From the NCBI GenBank assembly GCA_021186555.1, contig JAJKFL010000330.1, positions 24,977,444 through 25,041,443 of the forward strand: a stretch of DNA of 64,000 bases. The letters are read 5' to 3'. How positions within the stretch are numbered: position 1 is the stretch's first letter; each line of letters starts with the position of its first letter. Below, in pieces: positions 24,695-37,610 of the stretch. The notes under the pieces are model-generated. The model had not been told where the DNA came from. It was given only the letters and a program-made list of their open reading frames with translations, and made no database searches. The stretch is from Reticulitermes speratus (taxonomy: Eukaryota > Arthropoda > Insecta > Blattodea > Rhinotermitidae). The translations under genes were made by a program, and so were the position numbers.

Positions 24695-24832
24695 TATTTC
24701 TGTGTTTTGTACGGATCTTTGAACAAATAGCAATTACTTTTTTCTGCAAAATTAACTGATTGGGCTTTCAAATGGAGACCGGTAGTTTTTACTGCGTGGT
24801 AAAAAGTGAATATTGAAATATAATTTAGGCTA
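24695..24832 (+). repeat. Interspersed repeat family F, copy 1
   Basis: The blocks tgttttgtacggatctttga, aaaattaactgatt, aaatggagaccggtagttt, actgcgtggta and atataatttagg match in order the sequences at 36592-36740 and 60603-60745. Known here only by internal comparison; probably the 3' part of a retroelement. Confidence 0.65.
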
Positions 24833-25817
24833 ACTTTGGTTTCTAAAAATGCCTTGCGAGGTCTAGAGCGGTTAGTCGCTTTCCTGTCATTTTTGGTCCC
24901 AAGTCAGTCTTCATGAGACTTGTGAGGGTGGGGGGATGGTTCTGGGACACGGTTTTGTGAGTACCTGGCTTTTTCCTCTTAATATAACTCCACCCAACTT
25001 CCATACTCACTTCGCCTTAATAGTAATCTTTATCAGAAGAACAAATTGGAAAAACTGGGAATTTTCAAACAGTGATGTTCTCTCGGACATCATGGAGCCT
25101 TACACAGCAAAGTACTCATGTCGTACATTCGTCTTTCAAGGATCAGTTGCTAGCCACTGGATACTTAAACTGTTTCCTATAAACATCTGTTCCTTTGCCA
25201 TAGTTTAATTAATTATGAATAGTTCTCTGATATCAAGACCAGAACGATGAACACCGCAAAGGACAGGAATCCTGAACCAGCTCCTTATATCTCTTAAATT
25301 CACCACTTATTTTTCCAATATGTAATTTAATAATATCCTACAACTTTTCTTCTTATTCCTTCCTCCCCTCCCTCCTTCCTTCCTTCCTTCCCCCATGAAC
25401 TTGCTGATTTTCACGATGTTTCTCCATCTTATTTCTCTAACAACTTCTTATATCTGTCTACGAGTTACATGTCCAGCAATTGCGGACTCATTACATATAA
25501 CCATAATCGATTTCCACGTAGCTCCCAGGAACAATTGTATTTCCTACAGAAGCAACCTCAGAATGTTTAGCGCAAACTAAGCAGTTCGTATGAATAAATG
25601 AGAAGAGGCATTCAAGCAGATAATTTGTAGTAATAGTTTGGATGATAATTTTAAAATCAAGCTTTAAAAACTGAAATATGATGACGTAAACAGTAGTGGC
25701 TCCATATTAACAAAACTTCACGTCCTGTAAAGGCGATCTGTTACTTCATTCTGTCACCATTAATTTCTTGATAAAATGTCTGCTATTTGGATCTAGTCAG
25801 AGTAATTCAAATTCTGT
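24833..25817. other. No recognised feature
   Basis: Contains a TTCC-rich run at about 25358-25392. The 90-codon frame 24936-25208 shows no known motif. Confidence 0.4.
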
Positions 25818-25953
25818 GGTCTTTGCGACGGGCTGATCACTCGTCCAGAGGACTCCTACCGAGTGAGGTGTGCCAAAAATGAGTGTGATCGCGAAGCCTC
25901 GTAAGGGAGGCCATGACCCGAATACGGGCGGAAGCGCCACAGGGAAAAAAATT
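25818..25953 (+). repeat. SINE family A, 5'-truncated copy
   Basis: It starts within the body (ggtctttgcgacgggctga), continues through cgtccagaggactcctacc and gtgatcgcgaagcctcg, and ends in an A-rich tail. Confidence 0.82.
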
Positions 25954-27074
25954 TAAATTCTGTAGCGCAAAACCAGTTAATCCTTCGAAGGCGAAAACTA
26001 TCGTAAGGATTCAGTTAGCAGGTCACACAGAACACAATGAGCTTTCACTATAAATAACAATCCGTAAATGCTGAACAGGGAAATTCTTGTTGTTTATTGT
26101 AAGAGTCATACAGAACATAGAACTAACGTGCGTACGAAAAAGTAGACTTTTTAGAGTTAAAACCTGCATTGCGTACAATAACCACTAAGGTTTAAAAAAT
26201 TTAAATTATTCTGGTTTTAATTTTGGGTAAAATATTTTTAAGTTTGTGAATTAACAGCGAATAAAACTACAGTATATTCAGTGCCGCATATATTACTTAT
26301 CATATAGTTAATAGTTTTAACGTGAATGGCAGAACTATTCTTTATAAATAGTTAAAACACGAATATTCAAAATTTAACATCATCCTCACTTCGTGTTTTG
26401 TTGTTTGTATGTAGTTAGGAGTAGTTTATGTTATTGGTTTTGTTTGTTTTCGTCAGGTGACAGCGTGGAACGAACGAAGAATGATTGGACCACGTAATTT
26501 CGTTCAATTTGTAATGGAAGGGGGGGAGATACAGCGGAAAATTTGACGTTACTGAGTGCAAAACGTCACTGCACATATAGGAGTACTTAATGAGAGCAGA
26601 AATAAGCACAGCATATTTATACACTCTCCAAATTACGATAATAAATAACAGACGGGTGGTAGCAAAATAATGATGGTTTAATTTAACGCGTCCTAGAAAG
26701 ATTGGGTCACAGTTATTTCCTTTCGAAGTCGTTGTGGGTCCCATTTGTAATTTTTAAGTATTACTTACACGAATGTCCTTTTTATTTAGATATATTTAAA
26801 AATACTCAGGATAATTCCAGAGAAGCTTACTCTCAAGACGTCTTATTAAATTTACATATAGTCTCATTTTTGTTAAATTATATAATCTGAAGTCTTGAAG
26901 ACTGGATCCATACGAGCAGAGCAGTTTACGCAATATTACATTTTAACCAAAAGAAACGATAAACAACGCTCAGTATAGGTATGTACATGAGTCAATTAAC
27001 ATAATTGAGGGCCTTCAATTTGTTGTGTAGATAAAGAAAAATGAACAGAAATTCTTCCTGTAAACACCACGAAT
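25954..27074. other. No recognised feature
   Basis: AT-rich DNA; the 109-codon minus frame 26415-26744 looks like chance. Confidence 0.4.
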
Positions 27075-27312
27075 GCGTATGGGTGAGTGGAGGTACAGCT
27101 TTACTCATTCTCAACGTCGACGCTAGGTGGTGATCGGTCAGCTTTACGTCCAGGCCACTGTACCCCAGGGAAAGGCCCCTGGTACCCATTAAATAGGACG
27201 TTGGCAGGGCGTCAGAGAAAAGAGAAGATAAAAAATATCTAGTCACAGCCGGAAGTGGAAACAAGATGCCTCGATTTTTAAACCTTAGTCCAGTCACCGC
27301 ACCGACTGAACG
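27075..27312 (-). repeat. SINE family D, copy 4 (diverged)
   Basis: It follows the family D order: tggaggtacagctttactc, gctaggtggtgatcgg, ccctggtacccattaaatag, and a head ending ccgactgaacgataccgg. Heavily mutated. Confidence 0.7.
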
Positions 27313-28616
27313 ATACCGGGTTCCATTCTTTATTGGTATATATTAATTTCATTCACAAAGCCAATGGAGTGTTTGTATTATATGATATTTGACACAAAAT
27401 TGTAAATGTGTGGGTGTCTGAAAACGAAGTTAAGTATGACATAGGGATGTATCTTTTAACAATTTTCAAACTCAGTATACTACTTCACATGTGGCCAGAA
27501 GTGAAGCCCAACAAAATTACCCTTAAAATATGACATAAGAGCGTAAGACGTACTGGAAAATACGAACTGCCTCGCACTGTAAACACACATGTCTCCTGCT
27601 GTGCCATCTTATCTTGCTCCGATTTGACAGAATTAAGTTACTGAAAAGTCTTCACACATTTTTCTGAAATTCTTCGTGATTTAAATAAAATAACGATAGA
27701 TCAAATCATGGAATCATCGCTTTTACCAACACATAAATCGGTTTCGGCTATGAGTCGACTCCCTGCTTCCCACTGGTTTATTTAGATAAAAAAATCAGAA
27801 AGTTAGAACATGTAGTAAAAATGAAAACTCACAGTGTGACTTAGGCAAAGTTATGCAATACACTGAGACTAATAATGCAAATTTCATTGGAACACTGAAT
27901 TAGAAAGAGCAGCGCTATAGCATGCTTTAGTCACTAATTACATCGAAATTACGTGTCTTTGACGTGTCGCTGGGAAATGACTTTAGGTATCGCTTATGAG
28001 GTGGCAATTTCCAAAACAATTCGCCTTATTTTCGAGCTTATACTAGACAAGTTTATTCTCTACACAGTTATCTGTTCTGCGGCTAGTTTCAAAGGTGATA
28101 TATATAAAAATACATACATATACGATTATTACTTACCCTCAAAACGAAATAAACTATAAAACTTGCAATAATTTACTTTTGCTGTTTCATTCTTTATCTT
28201 CTTCTCTTTAGAAGAACAGGCAATAACACAGTCCTCTGTTTTATTTAAATTTCATGTCATCACCGTTTTCCTCCTCACTGTGCCTATGCCTTTCACAGCC
28301 ATAGAATTACCCTCGGTGCTTGCTGTATATAATTTTACCGCTTGCGTACTGCTGCACTCGCACAGTTGTTACATACGGTCATGCCTTAAATAACGTATTA
28401 AACCTCTGTTTCGCTTATATATGTTTTTTAGCATTAAGTGAAAGCCTAATCATAGCATTAAGCTGAAATGAACACACAGTGAAGGACTACCAAGGAAATA
28501 TTACAAATTACGAAATATGATACAGTACATTGAGTCTCATGTGTTAGTCGTCTAATGCTGATAATACATAAACAAAAAAGAGTTTATTAAAGTAAGAATC
28601 AGAAGAGAACATTTTG
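27313..28616. other. No recognised feature
   Basis: A GAAACC-containing stretch at about 27735-27770 resembles the hammerhead-type text but lacks the first box. Confidence 0.4.
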
Positions 28617-28905
28617 TCAAAGCAGCTGTAGTGTAGTTGTTGGCCTGTTTCCAATGAAAAGATGTATTTTAGCTGATGCTTCTTTTCCAATGAAACAGCT
28701 ACATGTAGTTTTTGGTCTCTTTTCCAAGGAAAGAGCCATAATGTAGTTGTTGGCCTGTTTCCAATGAAACAGCTGCAGTGTAGTTGTTTTTCTGTTTACA
28801 ATAACGAGAAACATGCTGCAGTATAGTTGTTTTTCTGTTTCCACTGAAACAGCTGCAGTGTAGTTGTTTTTCTGTTTCCAATGAAACAGCTGCAGTAGAG
28901 TTTTC
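28617..28905. repeat. Minisatellite, about 37-bp unit with variants
   Basis: The unit contains tgaaacagctgcagtgtag and ttgtttttctgtttcca. The last three copies are 37 bp apart; earlier ones are longer and more diverged (41-51 bp). This creates several short minus-strand frames rich in Lys, Gln and Cys, which are not genes. Confidence 0.88.
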
Positions 28906-30140
28906 CTATTAATTTCATTCCATATTTACCACAAAAGTAAGGGTATGGTAATATGTCTAATAACATGATCGCAAAACAAGCAAATGATAGTTTGAATAAT
29001 ACTGAAACCAACAGACATATGTGTCAGGACTGTATTACAAAGCACATAACACTGCATCATGTGTTATTACATCATACGCAACAGTGCAAACACGACTCCT
29101 CCTATTACCAACGGTTAAATGCCTTCACACGCTACATATATCGCCTGTAGTTAATATGCACACGCCATTTCCAAATAAAAGTTACCACTCCTTCTTTAAT
29201 TATGTACTGTGATAATTAATTATGATGACAGTGACACTCGGCTGACATAGAACCGAAACGGGCTAACAGGAACTGCAGAACAAACCTGCTTATGCTGACT
29301 GTCATTTATCCCTGCTTTAATCTCTGTACGGCGTTAAAGAAATAGGCGCAGACAAATTGAACAATCAGTACAGTTGAAATACACAGGGATCTAATCTATA
29401 AAAAGGCTACGACCAATATTAAGGTTACAGTTCTGTGTTTAAAACTGAAACTTACGAAATGAACAAAGCTTGATAATGACACTCGTGCGTGCAATAAAAA
29501 GAATTGTATTGCATTAACATAGCACGATTCTCGCTTTTCATTTGTTGACCAGGGAAATGTTTTGTGGGCCCTAGAGCGGAAGAGCATGATGGTTACGGGT
29601 TATTACAGACGCTCGGCAGCATGTCCCCCACACCGTGAAATACGGGAAGCTAGCCACACTATAGGCAACAAATCGTAGCATTTAAATTTTATAGGTTTTA
29701 AAGAGTTTGTGACAGAGTTAGGACCATAAACATAGGAAAAGCTTCTTAATATTCATTGCAAGGGTTCTTATGTTTCCGTTAGATATAAAAATTTATAAAA
29801 GGTCAAGATTGTATGTAGAAAGATAGATGCGTCTAAAGTTACACAGAACGAAATATAGACAGGTAGGTTGGCGCAAAAGGTACAACCACAGAGCGACAGA
29901 TATAAAACAGAACATTTCCGACTTCTTGTAAAATCGCGAAATTAGACTCGTAATTTAAAGAAGGCGCGGAAAAAAATTCTCAGAAAATTGTTGGTTTTCC
30001 CAGGAATCATAAACTGTACACATCAGAGTAACACATGGTTGTATTTTTGCCCGGCATCTTTGGGCCCTAAAATGACAGATACTTTCTGCAGCAGTAAGCG
30101 AAGAGGTGTCATCTGCAATACGTTAGCGCATCAATTGCAA
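28906..30140. other. No recognised feature
   Basis: Nothing identified. Confidence 0.4.
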
Positions 30141-30220
30141 TAATTATTGCATTCGGGATAATATTTGCTTATGACTATTATAATCGTCATAAGCAAAATA
30201 TTAACCCGAATTTTAATAAT
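30141..30220. mobile_element. 80-bp hairpin, probable MITE
   Basis: The left arm (attcgggataatatttgctt atgac) pairs with the right arm (gtcataagcaaaatattaac ccgaat) over about 30 bp around a roughly 10-base loop. No coding; a small non-autonomous element is likely. Confidence 0.65.
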
Positions 30221-32684
30221 AAAAAATACGTTAAATATATATGGTGTGAGATTGTCGACTGGCTTCACCTCGCTGTGATGAGCTCTTGTTTACACGAGTT
30301 ACATAGAAGGCGGAAAATATGTTGACCAGCTCAGAAACTAACAGCTTCTTAAGGATGATTATGATCCGTAGAGGTAGTTCCCTTCCAGGAATAAAAATAA
30401 ATTGCGGACTTCTTTCAGAAAAAATTAAAAATACAGCACAAGCTACACCATGCGGTTCAACTTCAAAATATTACACAGATAAATTAAAAATATGCAATAA
30501 ATTTTACCCCCTTGTTCTGTGTGGTTGTGATATGTTATGATTGTTTTAGGGAGGAAGGGGATGTGGAAGCAATTAAAAACGAAAGCACCGAAGGGATGTG
30601 TGGCATAAAACTTAAATTGAAAACGAGAAATTACAGAACAAGGAACTTGTGATAATATTCTCAGAGAAAATTCACTATATGTAACATGGGCTACTGACGT
30701 GGCGCTGATACGAAAATAGAGATACCAGCTGTGGTGAAGACGTAAATTAGATATAGTGTTAAAAGGAATGGGTTTGTTCGAGACAGACTTCAGCTGTTGG
30801 GTCCTGTGGAGCGCGGGAAGAAAACTTTATGTTTATAGCATCATGGCCGAATATAGGAAGAAATTTTCAGAATAAACACTAGAATATTCAGTACAGTTTC
30901 TGTCGTGGAAGGTACAAAGGCTGAGAATATTCACTGCGTTAAAGTGGATCAGAGCGGGATCACTGACGAGCTCCTGTGATTATGAAAATGAAATGTTGGG
31001 TTCCAAGAGGCGGGGAATTTTTTTGTGTGGCTGTGTGGGTATCAGTTTCTGAATAGGGGGGCTTCTATGCTGGATAATATTAAAGCAGAATTAGCAGCAA
31101 CAACAATAATAAAAATCAATATTTATTTACTTACAGGCACTGAAGGACAGAGCCCAATTAGAAGGCAGCACAGATATACAAATACGACCGAAATACTTCA
31201 AAAAACAAAAATATAACAGAGGAGAATAAAAAAGAAACACGAAACCTATAACAAGATAAGCGACTTACATGCTATATCGTCTGCCTCACAAAATTTCTTA
31301 ATGTTACATTACATACTTGCTTATGCACGTGCCGACTCGAAAACCATATGAAGGTTAAACAAAAAACGAATATAGTAATAATAATAATAAAAATAATGAT
31401 ACTAATTGAGAAATTAGTAATCCCTGACAGTACAATGTAACATGTTGCAAAAAAAAAGTTAAACAAATTCTCGTACTTGACCAGATTATTTCTACCTTAT
31501 CTAGAAGATTATAAATTTCAGATTTGGTCTTTCAACTTTGACAGGCTCATGATTTTCTTTACTTTTAGAGCACAGGTTTAAGAAACGTGATCAAACAGGC
31601 TGCACTCAAAACAGGGATTTCTGTTGTGCCCAGAGGTGAAAAGGCTTCTATCGCACAGCGGTTCGAATACAGAGGACGACACATTGCATCGCTTCAATAT
31701 TTCAGATAATCTCAAAGCATTCCTGCACACAGTTGGAAGGATTAATATTATACTTCCTTTTACATATGAAATATGAATGAATCTCTGCTTTGACTTTCCA
31801 ATCGCACCAAAGCATTGGTTTATTAGACTGTTTTCAATATTCAGATCATTAAAGTTACAAACAGTGTAGCACAGCAATGAGATTTGGTTCACAGTGCGTC
31901 ACACTTCCCTGACAACTAAATTTTGAAAGTCATTTGTCGCAAGCAAGGAAATTAAAATTCGATTTAATTTTAGATCTGTTCCTCACAACTAATTGCGGAA
32001 ATCTTGAAATTTTCTTTATTTTGAACAAACCTAAAGAGCACCATACATGATTTACAATACTGCACCTTAATATGCAGTTAAAAAATGTGACTTTTAAAAA
32101 ATAAAAACAGAAACCTAATACAAATAAACAACGAACATAAACCGAAAAAGTGGCGAAAATTAATTAAAACTATATAAATAATATGAGTTTGTTGCTAACG
32201 TGGCGCTATTCGTTCCGTTGTGAAGGCTTTAAAATAAATCGGAATGTAATATCACTTTCAGAATGAAAAAATACGTAACAAATTTTTATGGCAAACACAA
32301 TGAAATAGCCAATTATGAACAACGAGACTTGGTTGAAAGAACAATTGTAAATTTAATTCTGTGTCGTAAGTTCAGTATTACGAATGGCTAGAGGCCCTTC
32401 GAATCGCTTGTGCTGTTGTCACAGAAGGACTATTTAATAGGATTACAAGTGATAGAAACATCAGTTTACTACTTAAATTTAGTGCTGAAGTAACAGGCGT
32501 GGCTGAAAAATGGGCGACTATGAAAGCTACATTAATTAATTAAAATACTCTATTTACAAAATTATTGTGATATTGCAAGTTACAATATTTTATTTTAACA
32601 AATAGGCCTACTCAGAGATTGTTTGATACTGTGTAGGATCTCACAAAGGTTAGACTTTTCGCCTTGTACTGAATCTTATATGGC
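30221..32684. other. Mostly unannotated DNA
   Basis: A weak family a non-LTR 3' remnant is possible at 30950-31085 (atgttgggttccaagaggcg then gggaattt). Short AT repeats lie at 31375-31400. No gene supported. Confidence 0.4.
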
Positions 32685-32722
32685 ACACCTGATGATGGTC
32701 CTAGGGCCGAAACATGTTGTGT
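32685..32722 (+). ncRNA. Hammerhead-ribozyme-like core B
   Basis: Plus-strand order: ACAC (stem I), CTGATGA, T, GGTCC and GGGCC around a tiny TA loop (stem II), GAAA leading into the palindrome ACATGT (stem III), T at the cleavage position, then GTGT closing stem I. Same layout as core A with different stem sequences. Confidence 0.5.
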
Positions 32723-32940
32723 ATGAGTAGATATTAGATATTAAATGCAAGTTGTGCTGAACTGAACATATTGTATTGTTTATTTGATTACATTCTCACA
32801 GCGGGATGGATCGTGTTAAATGTTATAAAGTTAACGGAACATACGATTTTATGCAACTTGAATTTCAAAAGTGGGAGCTCGTCACTGACAATTAGTAAGA
32901 AAAATCGTTGCTAAACAAACTACGCCACGCAAAGTCAGAC

Positions 32941-33135
32941 TCAACACATATCGACAAACTTCCGCATATCTTCTGCATGTCTTTCTGCAGTGTAGGAGGC
33001 AGCCAAACTTCCGGAGCCATCTGGTTGAGATTCCCACATTAACTTTATGAATTGTGCCGAAAACTTTCTCTTCTGAATCTCTGCAACTGTAGGTTGCTCG
33101 GCAGGCAATTGTTTTCTGGAGATGACCCCTGACAT
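32941..33135 (-). CDS. Unidentified 64-codon frame, possibly a coding fragment
   Basis: I do not recognise the product. The peptide is hydrophilic and protein-like in composition (e.g. AEIQKRKFSAQFIKLMWE, then SYTAERHAEDMRKFVDMC) and ends at a stop. The AT-rich bias of chance frames here is absent. An acceptor-like ttcatgtcag precedes the second codons. It could be an exon end, a retrogene scrap or a transposon gene fragment. No upstream exon was found. Confidence 0.2.
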   Translation of the reverse strand: MSGVISRKQLPAEQPTVAEIQKRKFSAQFIKLMWESQPDGSGSLAASYTAERHAEDMRKFVDMC

Positions 33136-34725
33136 GAAGAATCCTACCTACCACGTGGCTCTCACGCTATCTGCAGTACAAACAGGTCTTCTATCGTACT
33201 GTCACGTACCCAAGAAATGGAGCATGTTATTTCTTATGACTACAAACACACATTCCATCTCAGAAAATAATACATGTCAGATTTCCTTCGTTTTCCGAAG
33301 CAGTATAACGTAGATCTGCACCAGGTACAGTAGCCTTCACATACTGTAAAAGTTAGCCATTCCGTACTTATAATATTTCTGGACGTACAAAATGCGAAAT
33401 TTCTTTGCCTAAGTACAAAAGCCTGGCTTTACTTCGCAACATTTATCTGGATGAATCTAATCCACACCGCTGAAACTTCGGCCTTTCTGCACAGTGGTCC
33501 TGTATTTCTGTATTCCTGTATTGTTTCCACATGAGAAATTCATAAAATCCTGCTTGTTTCAATGGCCGTGAGAGAAAATATACGGAATTTATATCACGAA
33601 GTTTTAAATATTCTCTTGTTGCTCCACCTCCCTAAGGGCGAATATTCTATGTACCAGTGCGCACCGTATATAAATATTTTCAAATTTCCTCCTGGAGTAA
33701 AATATCTGGTTACGCATCTCCTCTTTTTGTTATTTTTAGCCTATTTCTTTCATAAAAAAGAGGGAAAAAGCAGGCTTGTGAGATCGCCATTCTGTATGTT
33801 TTCACATTTCAAATTCGGCATCACTTCAACGACTTTCATGAACCTCGGCAAGGAAGACGTGCTGGTAGAGGGCATCCCATCACCGTACACACTTAATTTA
33901 CCCACAAAAAATACCAACAACATGGCAGGCAAGAGAATGCGCGAGGCGAAAACCCACAATAGCGACACGTGTTTGAAGGCACTGGAATGACGTAACAGGA
34001 ATACATCTTGGAAAGATTAAACTTCCGCTAAGGTAACATTTCTGTACAAGATAAAACGACAGAGTGCGGCGGTGCGAAAATTTGTGTAATTCTTGCTTTG
34101 ATATCGGTAAATAAAAAACATGGGAGACAATCACTTGAAATTTTGCATTAAAATACATCAAAAACGTATTTACGTATTTACGTATTGTGTATGGAATATT
34201 CTTTTTAAGTAAAAGAGTAAAAACACGGCGGCATTAAGAATATTTGAGATTATATTGACAAATTTAGTTTACAAAGAATCTGTATTTAAGCAATAGTTTT
34301 CACAGTAATGAAGAAAAGAGTAATGATAGTAACAGTTCTAAATAATAGAAAACCTGTTACTTTGAATGTTACCAACACTCCCAGCACTCCTGGCTTATTA
34401 TTATTATTATGGATAATAAGTAGTATAATATGTCCAGAGTTTAGATCTATAATACATTTTAGTGTGTGTGCGTGTGTGAGTAATTGGGAAATACAACTGT
34501 GACACTCATTTTTATGGTTGTACGTCAGTTTGACAGATTCACTTAAAACCAGAATTTCCACAAACCACACAACCACCACCTATTTCAGGAGCAGACTGGG
34601 GAAAAATACTACCCTTTAAAACATCAGTGATTCCCCGTGCATTAGACATAAATTTATTATATACAATTCGAAATAATTGTACTTTCGTGAGAAAATATAT
34701 ATTATACTATTTTACACGTTAGATT
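33136..34725. other. No recognised feature
   Basis: The 142-codon frame 33562-33990 contains a hydrophobic stretch but no recognisable domain and is treated as chance. Confidence 0.4.
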
Positions 34726-34767
34726 CCTCTACATGTTTCGGCGTAAAATAAGCCACATTCAGCGAGA
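34726..34767 (-). ncRNA. Hammerhead-like core E (degenerate)
   Basis: Minus strand: TCTC then G, CTGAATG (degenerate first box), T, stem II closed by GGC and GCC, GAAA into ACATGT, A, and GAGG pairing with TCTC. The first box is mutated, so activity is unlikely. Confidence 0.35.
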
Positions 34768-35373
34768 CTCAATCACGAAGGAAAACAGGTTCTATATTAG
34801 CATAAATACACATTGTCGTCAAAAATATTGTAAAAATATGCATGAGATGCAGCAGCCAGATGTCAGTATATTAATTTAATTAAAAGTTTATTAAGACTGG
34901 CGTTTAATGTTGTTATCTATGACGCTAAAATTAGGTTAAAATATATAGTTTAAGCACATATAAGTATAATTCATTCCTATTTATACCTGCATGCGCTTGC
35001 TGCATTCAAACCACTGTCCTTTGTCCTTGCTTTTTCCACAGACTGTTTTCTCATACACTGCAAATTGCATCAAAATTAGACTGATTAGATTCACATTTGG
35101 ACCGAAGATGAATGTATACATGTCGAACGCAACCAGCGCAAACAAGTTCTGTTTGTCACAAATGTGCAATTATTTGGAATTATATATAATAAATATAAAT
35201 CACTGATTACTGTAGGTACCATATGCTGCAACATTCAGAAGTTCTGTATTTTACTGAGCATTGTATTTATGTGTTTCCTGTGTCATAATTTTACCTTCCG
35301 TAGCTCACGATAAATCGCCGTTAAACCGAAACCCAAATAGCGATTTTACACAACCAGCATATTTTTTTCTCTA
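34768..35373. other. No recognised feature
   Basis: AT-rich unannotated DNA. Confidence 0.4.
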
Positions 35374-35626
35374 ATGGCTCGACAGCCCCTTGGGGGCCTA
35401 GGCCGCCTCATTTTTCGAGGCTTCACGATCACGCTTTTTAGACAGGCCACACTTGATAGGACTCCTCTGGACGAGGGACCAGCTCGTCGCAGAGACCTCT
35501 ACCTGACAACACACAACACTCACAAGAGACAGACATCCATTCCCCCGGTGGGATTCAAACCCACGATTCTAGTAAGCGAGCGGCCGCAGACCCACGCCTT
35601 AGACCGCACGGCCACTGGGATCGGCA
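35374..35626 (-). repeat. SINE family A, near-complete copy
   Basis: Minus-strand head: A box in ggccgtgcggtctaaggc and B box (gggattcaaaccc on the plus strand, 35550-35562). The family body follows, then a 3' part ending in a palindromic gcctcgaaaaatgaggc motif and cctaggcccccaagggg. The plus-strand frame 35374-35799 is a by-product. Confidence 0.87.
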
Positions 35627-36160
35627 CCATCATATTACTATTGTATGTTACACAAAATTTATCTCTATACGTGTTAAGTCATTTTCTAATATCTACGCCT
35701 AAGAACACACAAAATTTCGAGATCCCCCATCCAGCTGTGTTATTCTTGCGAGCACCTCGGCTATTCGCACGACCGACATGTTACTATGAACGGTGGTAGG
35801 AAATGAGAAAGCATAAATACTGGGCCGTACCTACTGCCATTACATTCGTATAAGGTGTCATAAAAATCCGTGAAATTTGTCAAAAATTTTTAAATGGCAT
35901 ATAAGGGTCACGGTAAAGTAAGACTAACTTATCTTATAAAATAAAAGGACTTATCTTCTATTATGTTTATATTGTAGTGGTAAGTGAAGGTAACAATGAT
36001 TATCCATACTATCATCATCTGCGCCGTGACACCGTCTAGTCTTGTAGTTGTATGCGAAGGTTTTGGAGAAATACACTACTTTCATCTTCAGACGTAGATC
36101 AGATTGACAGCGTGTCTTGCAATCAGGCTATAAAACAAATTGATCCTCGCCATACTGACT
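35627..36160. other. No recognised feature
   Basis: Nothing identified. Confidence 0.4.
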
Positions 36161-36205
36161 TAACCCAGAAAATGAGGGCAGAGAGTTTCCTCGAAACGTC
36201 GGCAC
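36161..36205 (+). ncRNA. Hammerhead-like core F (degenerate)
   Basis: Plus strand: CAGAAAA in place of the first box, then TGAGG and CCTC pairing around a long loop, followed by GAAACGTC and GG. Only two outer pairs are visible. It resembles the other cores in layout but not enough to call active. Confidence 0.25.
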
Positions 36206-36591
36206 CAGTCTACACGACTACACGGTGTTACAGTCCTCAAAATGAAACTACAAAAAATCATTGTCGCAATAAGCTAAAAATTTACTGTGCTTCTTATTGT
36301 ACGACAATAGATTTATTACACAACGTAACATGTTTACTACAAATGAACAAGACTGAAACATAATTCTAACTGTACTTATTAAAATACTATATGATAATGA
36401 TATGTGTAGTACTACTTCTTTTTATTCGTAATTTCTGATAATCACTTACATATCTGCAGTTAACTTTTTATGTTCCTGAATAAGTAACATCTCGCTTACT
36501 AAACCAACTATGTTCATCCCTTTTAATACTTTAAATGCCACGAAGCTTAATATTTCAAATCCTATGTTTTGCCGACAGAATACACTTTATG
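36206..36591. other. No recognised feature
   Basis: AT-rich; nothing identified. Confidence 0.4.
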
Positions 36592-36740
36592 TGTCTTGTG
36601 TGGTTTTCAGAACGAACAGCGATTATTTACCTACACAGCATTAAATTATTAAATTTTATATCCAAAATGGAGTGTTGACTGCACGTTAAGAAATAAAGCT
36701 TTAAATATAATTCAGTATAATCTTGCTCTTTAGAGGATTG
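36592..36740 (+). repeat. Interspersed repeat family F, copy 2
   Basis: gtgtggttttcagaacgaac, ttatttacctacacag, aaaatggagtgttgactgc and ctttaaatataattcag follow the order seen at 60603-60745. Confidence 0.7.
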
Positions 36741-37337
36741 AATTTAACTGCAGCACATTAACTCAACTGTACAAGAATATGGCTTATCTGCTTGAAAGTC
36801 AACACGTTACACAAACATTTGCAATGCACAGATGAATTAGAAGAGACACTGTTTACTTACATATCTGATTTCTTCCAAATTATAGGCAGAAAGCAAATTC
36901 AACTTCAATTTTACGTTTCTACTTCTGCTTTGATAATATCAGGCTTCTTCTCTTCCTCTTTGGATCTCAGTTCATATTAAGTCAAACGTTAAAGTTGTAA
37001 AGAAGCCGCAAAGAAAGCTCTACTGAAACAGACTCGATTCCGGTAAGTCCCTTTGTGCTCACTTTTGAACTAGGTGGAATCAATTTAATTTCACTGTACA
37101 TGTAAGGCTAAAGAATCGGATTTACTTTTCAGGGTGGGAAGCCTTCTCACATTAAGGTAAGAACATAGGTCGATGGTGCTGTGAACAGGGTTGTGAGAAT
37201 ATCTGGAACTAAGTGGGAGGAAGTAAGATGAGGCTGAATGAAACTGTAGGATGAGAAGCCTCATAATTTGCATTTTATAAGCATTATAATTTCAATAATC
37301 ATAATCATTATCATCATTATCACCATCATCACCCAAC
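36741..37337. other. No recognised feature
   Basis: A short ATC/ATT-rich run sits at about 37297-37330; nothing else. Confidence 0.4.
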
Positions 37338-37610
37338 CAAGAAGAATAAGCTTGGCGGGACATAGAGCACGCGTGTGAGATTTGCGATGTGCATACGAAA
37401 TATTAGTTACAAGTCCTAAAGGGAACAGATAACTTAGAAGACCTAGGCACAGATAGAACAATAATACTGAGGAGAATGTGCGAAGTAACAGGCTGGGAGG
37501 TTGCAGACTAGCTGAGGAGTTGCGTCAGCTCGTGAGCGGGGCAGTGAGTTCCATAATATGGGGGAAATTTTTTACTACCTTAGCCACTAGTACCTTCAAA
37601 ACAACAGAAT
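37338..37610 (+). pseudogene. Non-LTR pol tail remnant (family a), copy 2
   Basis: The translation gives RRISLAGHRARV, then CAYEILVTSPKGNR and RRPRHR, clear relics of the WAGH-ARM, NAYR-VGKP-GKR and GRPRRRW blocks. The 3' relic around gggggaaattttttactacc is near 37560. Stops interrupt it throughout. Confidence 0.75.

Noticed and set aside
24850..24930. A-box-like stretch possibly starting a SINE
   Set aside because: No B box at the right distance and no match to the SINE families here.
27733..27775. GAAACC-containing motif resembling the hammerhead cores
   Set aside because: No CTGATGA-type box upstream and no pairing between the flanks.
29230..29265. ctgacatagaaccgaaacgg, another possible hammerhead core
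   Set aside because: No hairpin between the two boxes and no outer stem.
33562..33990. 142-codon frame with a hydrophobic segment
   Set aside because: No motif, no family resemblance, overlapping frame on the other strand of similar quality.
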